A DNA stretch of 14,810 nt from Oscillospiraceae bacterium. GTDB lineage: Bacteria > Bacillota > Clostridia > Oscillospirales > Oscillospiraceae. This document shows positions 1 through 4,695 of this stretch, piece by piece. The DNA is taken from the NCBI GenBank assembly GCA_016293265.1, contig JAEDEN010000043.1, forward strand, positions 1 through 14,810. The letters run 5' to 3'. How positions within the stretch are numbered: the first letter of the stretch is position 1; every line of letters begins with the position of its first letter. The translations under genes and the position numbers were made by a program. The notes beneath the pieces are model-generated. The model was not told where the DNA came from. It saw nothing but the letters and a program-made list of their open reading frames with translations, and made no database searches.

Positions 1-332
1 CGCATGGTCTTGAAGTTGGTCATCATGCCGCCCAGCCAACGGGCGTTGACATAGTACTGGCCGCAGCGGGTAGCCTCCTCGCGGATGGCCTCCTGAGCCT
101 GCTTCTTGGTGCCGACGAACAGAAGGGTCTGGCCGTTCTCAGCCAGCTCGCGGACGAAGCTGTAAGCCTCCTCCAGCTTGCGAACGGTCTTCTGCAGGTC
201 AACGATATAGATACCGTTGCGCTCGGTGTAGATGTAGGGAGCCATCTTGGGGTTCCAGCGGCGGGTCTGATGACCGAAGTGGACGCCTGCTTCCAGCAGA
301 GCCTTCATGGATACGACGTTAGAATTTGCCAT
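1..332 (-). CDS. rpsB: 30S ribosomal protein S2, N-terminal part (cut by window edge)
   Basis: Encodes the first 110 residues of ribosomal protein S2, a small-subunit protein that joins late in 30S assembly and is needed to load S1 or to initiate translation. The translation begins MANSNVVSMKALLEAGVHFG and continues with HQTRRWNPKM, YIYTERNGIYIVDLQKT and LFVGTKKQAQE, all hallmark S2 stretches. The start ATG (complement of 330-332) is preceded by GGAGG about 11 bases upstream. The gene runs off the left edge, so its 3' end and any following gene (usually tsf) are not visible. It has its own promoter at 441-470 and points away from the sporulation genes. The identification is essentially certain. 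Confidence 0.97.
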   Translation of the reverse strand, partial: MANSNVVSMKALLEAGVHFGHQTRRWNPKMAPYIYTERNGIYIVDLQKTVRKLEEAYSFVRELAENGQTLLFVGTKKQAQEAIREEATRCGQYYVNARWLGGMMTNFKTM

Positions 333-399
333 GTTGTGTGTTTCCTCCAAAAATTTTAGTTTTGCCTCCAGCGCTTCATCCCCCCTGCCAACCATTACG

Positions 400-427
400 G
401 CACAGACAGGAAGTCAGACAACTGTGC
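400..427 (-). promoter_or_regulatory. hairpin in the rpsB leader
   Basis: GCACAG (400-405) and CTGTGC (422-427) form a 6-bp inverted repeat inside the transcribed rpsB leader, just after the predicted start of transcription. Ribosomal protein genes are often autoregulated through structured leaders, so a role in S2 feedback is possible. The stem is short, no T-tract follows it, and I do not recognise it as a named leader family. Confidence 0.3.
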
Positions 428-440
428 GGAATGCTGAAAT

Positions 441-470
441 ATAATACCACAGCTCATTGTGACAATGCAA
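441..470 (-). promoter_or_regulatory. sigma-A promoter for rpsB
   Basis: On the minus strand, TTGCAT (465-470) and TATTAT (441-446) are separated by 18 bases. The predicted start near 434 leaves a leader of about 100 nt before rpsB. The segment is much richer in A+T than the flanking genes. No other good -35/-10 pair was seen between here and the rpsB start. Confidence 0.6.
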
Positions 471-481
471 GTATTTTTTTC

Positions 482-513
482 AAAAAAGCTGGTAAAATTC
501 AGAATTATTTACC
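482..513 (-). terminator. terminator after the ymxH-like gene
   Basis: GGTAAA (491-496) pairs with TTTACC (508-513), and further A/T pairs inside extend the stem. On the minus strand the hairpin is followed closely by six Ts (complement of 482-487). It lies 10 bases past the ymxH-like stop codon and just upstream of the rpsB promoter, so it separates the two transcripts. The stem is A/T-rich, so its strength is uncertain. Confidence 0.55.
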
Positions 514-522
514 CTTTTTCCC

Positions 523-807
523 TCAGTACCGCCTGCGCCGTTTTCTGTCAGGCTCCGCTTCTCTGCGCGGGAAGGGCTTGTCGATCAAAATAATATCATC
601 GCCGATGCGGGCGATGCAGTCCCAGGGAATATAGAATTCCTCTCCTCTTCCGAAAAGCCCGAAAAACCGGCAGGGTCCATAGACGATGATGGCGCACACC
701 TGCCCCTCTGGCACCCGGACATCCACATCCGCCACACACCCCAGGCGGCAGCCGTCGCAGATATTGATGACCTCCTTGCACCGTAGATCCCGTATTCTGC
801 ACTGCAT
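523..807 (-). CDS. YlmC/YmxH family sporulation protein (PRC-barrel)
   Basis: A 94-residue protein of the YlmC/YmxH family, small PRC-barrel-like proteins conserved in endospore formers and linked to sporulation; their molecular role is unknown. The start MQCRIRDLRCKEVINICDGC fits the family's RxxDLRxKEVIN pattern, followed by a compact beta-rich core (LGCVADVDV, GQVCAIIVYG, YIPWDCIARIGDDIIL). It ends in a basic tail (RKRRRRY). The N-terminus is unusually cysteine-rich, with Cys at 3, 10, 17 and 20. I chose the ATG at 805-807 because GGAGGGAGG lies just upstream; the reading frame runs further upstream but that part has no family similarity. It is divergent from sigG, which supports a sporulation role. 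Confidence 0.85.
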   Translation of the reverse strand: MQCRIRDLRCKEVINICDGCRLGCVADVDVRVPEGQVCAIIVYGPCRFFGLFGRGEEFYIPWDCIARIGDDIILIDKPFPRREAEPDRKRRRRY

Positions 808-827
808 GATCCTCCCTCCTTTTTTGC

Positions 828-857
828 AGGCTATGCGCGGCGCGACTCGTCCTATGC
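828..857 (-). promoter_or_regulatory. candidate sporulation promoter for the ymxH-like gene
   Basis: On the minus strand GCATAGG (851-857) and CATAGCCT (828-835) are 15 bases apart. This resembles a sigma-E type promoter (KMATATT, then CATACAHT) at 5 of 7 and 6 of 8 positions. Transcription would start just ahead of the ribosome binding site. The -35 part nearly duplicates the one used by sigG on the other strand. It matches the sigma-F/G -10 consensus poorly. This is a reading by eye only. Confidence 0.35.
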
Positions 858-872
858 CGACAAAAACTTCCG

Positions 873-902
873 GTATAGGCGAAAGCTTCCGGGGCAATAC
901 TG
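873..902 (+). promoter_or_regulatory. sigma-F type promoter for sigG
   Basis: GTATA (873-877) is followed after 15 bases by GGCAATACTG (893-902). These match the sigma-F consensus as I recall it (GYATA, about 15-16 bases, GGNRANAMTR) at every specified position. The predicted start lies near 909, about 29 bases before the sigG ATG. In Bacillus, sigG is first transcribed by sigma-F in the forespore, so the match fits known biology. Sigma-G recognises a similar sequence, so autoregulation is also plausible. Confidence 0.7.
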
Positions 903-937
903 AAAGGCGAAGTAAGTAACAGGCGGAGGGGCTTTTT

Positions 938-1711
938 ATGCAGGGAAAAGTCGAGATCGCAGGGGTCAATACAGCAAGGCTGAAGGTATTGAAAAACGAA
1001 GAGACCATGGAGCTGCTCCGCAGGGTCAAAGAGGGAGACCAGGAGGCCCGGCGTACCCTGATCGAGGGAAATCTCCGCCTGGTGCTCTCCGTCATCCAGC
1101 GTTTTTCAAACCGGGGCGAAAATGCGGATGACCTTTTTCAGGTGGGCTGTGTGGGGCTGATCAAAGCCATCGACAACTTCGATATCAACCAGCCGGTGCG
1201 CTTTTCCACCTACGGCGTTCCCATGATCATCGGAGAGATCCGCCGCTACCTTCGGGACAACAGTGCCATCCGCGTCTCCCGCAGTATGCGGGACACGGCC
1301 TACCGGGTCCTGCAGGCCCGGGACCGCATCCTGGCCGAGACCCAGCGGGAACCCACAGTAGAACAGATTGCAAAGGAGCTGGGTATCCCCCGGGAGGATG
1401 TGGTCTTTGCCATGGACGCCATTGTGGAGCCGGTGTCCCTTTATGAGCCGGTGTATTCCGACGGCGGCGACGCCATCTGTGTTATGGACCAGGTCAGCGA
1501 CAGCCGCAATACTGATGAAAGCTGGACGGACCGTATCGCCCTCAAGGACGCCCTCACACAACTGGACGAGCGGGAGCGGCGGATACTGTCCCTGCGGTTC
1601 TATGAGGGCAAGACCCAGATGGAGGTCTCCGCCGAGGTGGGCATCTCACAAGCCCAGGTATCACGGCTTGAAAAAGGGGCGATCAACACCATCAAAAAGA
1701 ACATCCAGTAG
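938..1711 (+). CDS. sigG: RNA polymerase sporulation sigma factor SigG
   Basis: Late forespore sigma factor that directs RNA polymerase to genes for spore DNA protection, the cortex and germination after engulfment. The 257-residue protein has the SigG-specific start MQGKVEIAGVNTARLKVLKN. It then has region 2 (about 44-113; DDLFQVGCVGLIKAIDNFD, RFSTYGVPMIIGEIRRYLRD), region 3 (about 115-200; RVSRSMRDTAY, PVSLYEPVYSDGGD) and region 4 with its helix-turn-helix (about 205-253; EGKTQMEVSAEVGISQAQVS). Length and order match Bacillus SigG (260 residues). GGAGGGG lies 6 bases before the ATG. In many endospore formers sigG follows spoIIGA-sigE; here the visible upstream neighbours are a divergent ymxH-like gene and rpsB. 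Confidence 0.97.
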   Translation: MQGKVEIAGVNTARLKVLKNEETMELLRRVKEGDQEARRTLIEGNLRLVLSVIQRFSNRGENADDLFQVGCVGLIKAIDNFDINQPVRFSTYGVPMIIGEIRRYLRDNSAIRVSRSMRDTAYRVLQARDRILAETQREPTVEQIAKELGIPREDVVFAMDAIVEPVSLYEPVYSDGGDAICVMDQVSDSRNTDESWTDRIALKDALTQLDERERRILSLRFYEGKTQMEVSAEVGISQAQVSRLEKGAINTIKKNIQ

Positions 1712-1712
1712 A

Positions 1713-1735
1713 AAGCCGGATCCCCCGGCTTCTTT
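1713..1735. terminator. weak shared terminator between sigG and the GNAT gene
   Basis: AAGCCGG (1713-1719) and CCGGCTT (1725-1731) form a 7-bp stem directly after the sigG stop. It overlaps the stop of the convergent GNAT gene. On the plus strand it is followed by TCTTTAT, a poor T-tract; the minus-strand tail has only three Ts. It may serve both genes weakly. Confidence 0.4.
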
Positions 1736-2216
1736 ATACAATTTTCTGGTAGGCAAGACGCTGGGTGCCATCCTCAATGACGATAACGCCGCAATAGGAA
1801 AAACCGCAGCGTTCCAAAGCCCTCCGCATGGGGAGGTTGTCCCGGTGGGTGTCGATTTTCAGGCTGTGGCATTGGGCAAGGCACCAATCCGTGCAGGTCT
1901 GGACGATACCGCTCCGCTGCCCGGTGGAAACGATGCGGTGAACCACGCCATAAGGGCCATCAGAAATCCATGCGCCGTCGATCTCCCTGTAGGAGGGTTC
2001 CTCACCCCGAAAAAAGCAGAACACAGCCGCCGTCTCCCCCTCTTCCAGAGCCAGGAAGCAGCGGCCCTGCCGAAGGTCCTCCTCTATGAGGGTACGGCTG
2101 GGATAGCCGTTGATCCACTGGTTTTCGTTTCCGCTTTGGCGCATAAACTGCCGCCCCCTGCTGTACAGCTCCATGATGAGGTCCAGTTCCTCCGGCAGTG
2201 CAGGTCTGATCTCCAT
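1734..2216 (-). CDS. GNAT family N-acetyltransferase
   Basis: A 160-residue single-domain protein of the GNAT superfamily, which moves an acetyl group from acetyl-CoA to an amine. It starts MEIRPALPEELDLIMELYS, a typical beta1-alpha1. Next comes a central strand pair ending IVSTGQRSGIVQTCTDWC, the acetyl-CoA loop region with a degenerate Q-x-x-G motif (about 98-108). The C-terminal signature IDTHRDNLPMRRALERCGF (about 121-139) is common in stand-alone GNATs. The substrate cannot be predicted. The ATG follows GGAGGG by 6-7 bases. The gene has its own extended -10 promoter, is separated from the upstream lipoprotein gene by a terminator, and converges on sigG. Confidence 0.85.
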   Translation of the reverse strand: MEIRPALPEELDLIMELYSRGRQFMRQSGNENQWINGYPSRTLIEEDLRQGRCFLALEEGETAAVFCFFRGEEPSYREIDGAWISDGPYGVVHRIVSTGQRSGIVQTCTDWCLAQCHSLKIDTHRDNLPMRRALERCGFSYCGVIVIEDGTQRLAYQKIV

Positions 2217-2246
2217 AATTTCCCTCCTTTGATGTTTCTGTAAGGG

Positions 2247-2255
2247 AGTATAGCA
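2247..2255 (-). promoter_or_regulatory. extended -10 promoter for the GNAT gene
   Basis: On the minus strand TGC immediately precedes TATACT (2247-2252), an extended -10 element, about 30 bases before the start codon. No good -35 is visible because that position falls in the hairpin of the preceding terminator. This would place the GNAT gene in a short transcript of its own. Confidence 0.45.
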
Positions 2256-2256
2256 T

Positions 2257-2287
2257 AAAACGAAAGACCGGGGAACCCCCGGTCTTT
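2257..2287 (-). terminator. strong terminator after the Cthe_2159-type lipoprotein gene
   Basis: An 11-bp perfect stem, AAAGACCGGGG (2263-2273) with CCCCGGTCTTT (2277-2287), has a 3-base loop. On the minus strand the stem ends in TTT and continues CGTTTT. It lies 7 bases after the stop at 2295. Confidence 0.8.
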
Positions 2288-2294
2288 TCGCTTC

Positions 2295-3920
2295 TCATTG
2301 GGCCGCGGTGACGCCGCCGAAGAAGTTTCCGCCCTCTGCCACGGTGAAGGAATCGGAAAGCTCTCCCACAGCTTCGCCCTCCTGGGGCTGACGGCCGCCA
2401 AAACCGCCGCCCCTTCCGCCTTCCGGCCGCTTTATCTGGGTGGGATCGATGGTGGTTCCATCGGGCAGGGTGATGGTGCCGTCATCATTGACCGGCATAT
2501 CACCTTCTTTGTCCTTTGGTCCCCCAGGCATTCCCTCGGGCCTATCCTCCGGCATTCCCTCGGGTCTGTTCTCAGGCGTCTTGAAGCCCTCCGGCATCTC
2601 CATCCCGCCCATGGGACCCATACCGCCTCCCATGGCAGCTCCGGATGTGGCAAGCTGGGTGTCCCCCTGCCAGAAGGTGTACTCCCCTGCCGTCAGCTCC
2701 GGGAAGGAGGCCACAAGGCAGGTGAAATCATTGGCGGGCGTCCATTTGGCCGCCACACCGCCCCCGGCGTTCTTCAGCGTATAGGCGGTGCTGCCGGACT
2801 GCTTCTGGGCGAAGGTAAACACGGCGTAATTCTGTCCGCCCTCCTCCAGGCGGTCCAGCATATTGCCTGTGGCCAGCACAACACCGCCGTTTACATAGAT
2901 GCCCATATCGGAATCAATACCCGCATCCTGGCTGCCGCCATAGGCGGCGGAGGTAACAGTGCCGCCGTTAATGACCAGCCAGCCGTTGGAGTCGATGCCG
3001 TCGCCCTCACCGGTGGAGCCCGTGACTACGATATTCAGCGTTCCGCCGTTGATGGTAGTGACGGAAACGCCGTCCTCATTGGTGTTGATGCCGTCATTTC
3101 CGGAAGTAATATTGATGTTGCCGCCGTTGATGGTCAGGTGCAGCTCGGAATCCAGGCCTTCATTCCCGGCGTTGATGGTCAGGATACCGGTATCCTCTTC
3201 CCCGCCGGTGACGTTCATGGAGCGCTTGGAATAAAAGGCGCCGTCGTACTTGTGGAGCTTCTTGCTGTTCACTACCTCGGTGCCGTCCTCACTGAGCTCC
3301 ACGCTGTCCGGTTTATAGATCCGGGCAACATAGGAGCCAGTAACGGTGTTTTCCGTACCGTCCGCGATGATAACATTCGCACCGGCGGCGGAGGTATCCA
3401 CGTCCTTCCCGGCGGTTTGCGTATCTGCGGAGCCGCACTCATAGACGTTGTAGAAAATAACGGCGGGCGCGACAGAACAGGTGATGTCCACACCGTTTAA
3501 AATCAACGTAACCACGGCCTCCGGGTCCTCCTCCGCCCCATCTCCCAAATCCACGGCGATCTGTCCGGCAGAAAGCCCGCCGCTGAGAACATAGGTGCCC
3601 GGCCGGGTGATGTGGACAACGGTATGGGAGTCGGCCTCGGCCTGGGAATGGGAGTCCACTTCGCTCCCTTCGCCATAGGTAAAATCCTGTCCCTCCAGGT
3701 AAAAGACGATATCATGGGCGGCATACACCGCTTCCGCCTCATCCGTGGAGATGGCCGCGCCGTCCACGGTAATCCCACCGTCGTCCAGAACGATGACCGT
3801 GTCCCCGGCGCCGGCGGCCTGAGGGGCGCTCTGCTCCGGCGCTCCGGTGCTTGCGCCGCAGCCGGCAAGGCCCGCACAAAGCAGGGAACCTGTAAGCAGG
3901 CAAATGATGAATCGTTTCAT
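2295..3920 (-). CDS. Cthe_2159-type beta-helix lipoprotein (carbohydrate-binding domain)
   Basis: A 541-residue secreted lipoprotein. Residues 1-21 are a type II signal peptide with lipobox LAGC and the lipidated Cys at 21. Residues 40-420 resemble the Cthe_2159 (DUF4353) carbohydrate-binding family, a calcium-binding right-handed beta-helix reported to bind cellulose and pectin-like polymers. Repeated rungs are visible: TINGGNINITSGNDGINTN, TINGGTLNIVVTG, VINGGTVTSAAYGG and YVNGGVVLATG. Acidic turns (NEGLDSE, NDGINTN, GDGIDSN, DAGIDSD) probably line up as a calcium ladder. Residues 429-515 are a Gly/Met/Pro/Glu-rich low-complexity stretch. A short conserved-looking end follows (SDSFTVAEGGNFFGGV). 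GGAAGGAA precedes the ATG. Homologues often sit beside CotH genes; none is visible here. The ligand is inferred from the family only. Confidence 0.82.
   Translation of the reverse strand: MKRFIICLLTGSLLCAGLAGCGASTGAPEQSAPQAAGAGDTVIVLDDGGITVDGAAISTDEAEAVYAAHDIVFYLEGQDFTYGEGSEVDSHSQAEADSHTVVHITRPGTYVLSGGLSAGQIAVDLGDGAEEDPEAVVTLILNGVDITCSVAPAVIFYNVYECGSADTQTAGKDVDTSAAGANVIIADGTENTVTGSYVARIYKPDSVELSEDGTEVVNSKKLHKYDGAFYSKRSMNVTGGEEDTGILTINAGNEGLDSELHLTINGGNINITSGNDGINTNEDGVSVTTINGGTLNIVVTGSTGEGDGIDSNGWLVINGGTVTSAAYGGSQDAGIDSDMGIYVNGGVVLATGNMLDRLEEGGQNYAVFTFAQKQSGSTAYTLKNAGGGVAAKWTPANDFTCLVASFPELTAGEYTFWQGDTQLATSGAAMGGGMGPMGGMEMPEGFKTPENRPEGMPEDRPEGMPGGPKDKEGDMPVNDDGTITLPDGTTIDPTQIKRPEGGRGGGFGGRQPQEGEAVGELSDSFTVAEGGNFFGGVTAAQ
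2527..2574 (-). repeat. 24-bp tandem repeat in the lipoprotein gene
   Basis: Two adjacent imperfect 24-bp units (2527-2550 and 2551-2574) both begin GGCATTCCCTCGGG on the plus strand. They encode the repeated residues NRPEGMPE and DRPEGMPG in the low-complexity linker. Copy number may vary between strains. Confidence 0.65.
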
Positions 3921-3969
3921 GCGTAAGTTCCTTCCTTCTTCCTTGTTGGACGCAATTTACCACACAAAG

Positions 3970-3986
3970 CTGAAAGTAATCTGAAA
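3970..3986. promoter_or_regulatory. possible regulator site: CTGAAA direct repeats
   Basis: CTGAAA occurs at 3970-3975 and 3981-3986, exactly 11 bp apart, in the intergenic region between the divergent lipoprotein and thioesterase genes. Direct hexamers at one helical turn are typical of OmpR/PhoP-family response regulator sites. The link to either gene is unproven, and two short repeats could be chance. Confidence 0.25.
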
Positions 3987-4001
3987 CGGCGGTAATACGA
4001 T

Positions 4002-4030
4002 TTGACGGATCTCACATAAATGTGTACAAT
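4002..4030 (+). promoter_or_regulatory. sigma-A promoter for the thioesterase gene
   Basis: TTGACG (4002-4007) and TACAAT (4025-4030) are separated by exactly 17 bases. Transcription would start near 4037, just before the AGGAGG at 4041-4046. This promoter also argues against translation starting at the in-frame ATG at 4022, which lies inside it. Confidence 0.75.
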
Positions 4031-4057
4031 ATCGGCGAAAAGGAGGAGACTCTTTCT

Positions 4058-4468
4058 ATGAATCTTCAAAAAATTAAGGATTACCGCAATCAGTTCAGCC
4101 CATATTGCCGGAAAAACGGCATCTATCTGGAGGAACTGGCACAAGGGTATGCCAGGGTCACAAAGGCCGTCACGGAGGATGATCTCAATCCTCTCGGTTT
4201 TGCTCACGGGGGCGTATATTTTGCCGTGGCGGACACAGCCTGCGGCAACGCTGTTGCCAGCCATGGCTACATGGCGGTGACGGTCAGCGGAGATTATAAC
4301 TTCATGCGCAGCGCCAAGGTGGGCGACACCATCGTCGCCGAAGCCCGGGAAATCAAGGCCGGCAAGACCCTTTGTGTGCTGGAATGCACCGTAAAGGATC
4401 AGGAAGGCACCCTCCTTGGCAAGGGCACTTTCACTTTTTTCCTGTTGGATCAAAAGATTGACTGTTGA
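4058..4468 (+). CDS. PaaI family hotdog-fold thioesterase
   Basis: A 136-residue single hotdog-domain protein of the PaaI/4HBT thioesterase group, which hydrolyses acyl- or phenylacetyl-CoA type thioesters in the cytoplasm. The family signature NPLGFAHGGVYFAVADTACG (about 44-63) carries the HGG motif that opens the hotdog helix. Further strands are TVSGDYNFMRSAKVGDTIVA and a C-terminal GTFTFFLLD. Its natural substrate cannot be read from the sequence. I chose the ATG at 4058 because AGGAGG (4041-4046) precedes it and because the earlier ATG at 4022 lies within the promoter. The gene is single, divergent from the lipoprotein gene, and ends in the first copy of a repeated hairpin. Confidence 0.88.
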   Translation: MNLQKIKDYRNQFSPYCRKNGIYLEELAQGYARVTKAVTEDDLNPLGFAHGGVYFAVADTACGNAVASHGYMAVTVSGDYNFMRSAKVGDTIVAEAREIKAGKTLCVLECTVKDQEGTLLGKGTFTFFLLDQKIDC

Positions 4469-4497
4469 AAAACGCCGGAGCGTATGCTCCGGCGTTT
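4465..4497. repeat. 33-bp hairpin repeat, copy 1
   Basis: First of two identical 33-base sequences. It contains AAACGCCGGAGC, a 4-base loop (GTAT) and GCTCCGGCGTTT, a 12-bp stem. It overlaps the thioesterase stop codon. On the plus strand it is followed by CAGCTTG rather than a T-tract, so this copy alone is a poor terminator. The second copy is at 4658-4690. Confidence 0.9.
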
Positions 4498-4657
4498 CAG
4501 CTTGTCGAAAAAGTCTTTTCTCCAAGCTGCGCAAGTTTTTCTGAACTCCAAACAGTTCAGAAAAACTTTGATTATGCACGAAAGACAACCCTGATGGTTT
4601 TCTTTCGTAACTATCTTTCCTTCCGAAAATCCCGCTCCCTGCGGTTTTTTGACAGCC
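4498..4657. mobile_element. MITE-like 160-bp hairpin-rich insert
   Basis: This 160-bp segment lies exactly between the two identical 33-bp hairpins and codes for nothing recognisable. Its ends are imperfect inverted repeats: GCTTGTCGAAAAA near the left end matches the complement of the right end (GGCTGTCAAAAAA) at 10 of 13 positions. Inside is a perfect 14-bp inverted repeat (4533-4546 with 4555-4568). There are also a 7-bp stem CGAAAGA/TCTTTCG (4579-4607) that extends further with one mismatch, CAGCTTG/CAAGCTG near the left end, and CCGC/GCGG followed by six Ts (4632-4650). Small size, terminal repeats, strong internal folding and flanking duplication suggest a non-autonomous element, but no transposase or relatives are visible here. 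Confidence 0.45.
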
Positions 4658-4690
4658 TTGAAAAACGCCGGAGCGTATGCTCCGGCGTTT
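4658..4690. terminator. 33-bp hairpin repeat, copy 2: bidirectional terminator
   Basis: Identical to 4465-4497. On the minus strand the 12-bp GC-rich stem is followed by TTTTTC, five bases after the glnS stop, so it terminates glnS. On the plus strand it continues TTTTATTTTTACTTTTT, a much better tail than copy 1 has, so it can also stop transcription from the thioesterase gene. Confidence 0.85.
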
Positions 4691-4695
4691 TATTT

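Noticed and set aside
808..1095. An N-terminal extension of the ymxH-like protein into sigG
   Set aside because: The added 96 residues lie antisense to sigG and across its promoter, have no family similarity, and the internal ATG has a strong ribosome binding site.
2298..3500. A 400-codon open frame on the plus strand opposite the lipoprotein gene
   Set aside because: Antisense shadow of the repetitive beta-helix gene; no start signal and no recognisable domain.
3917..4588. A 223-codon minus-strand frame across the thioesterase gene and the repeat block
   Set aside because: Antisense to the PaaI-type gene, and it passes through hairpins; no domain and no ribosome binding site.
4465..4690. 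A CRISPR array
   Set aside because: There are only two repeat copies with a structured 160-bp spacer and no cas genes. The repeat is a terminator-like hairpin.
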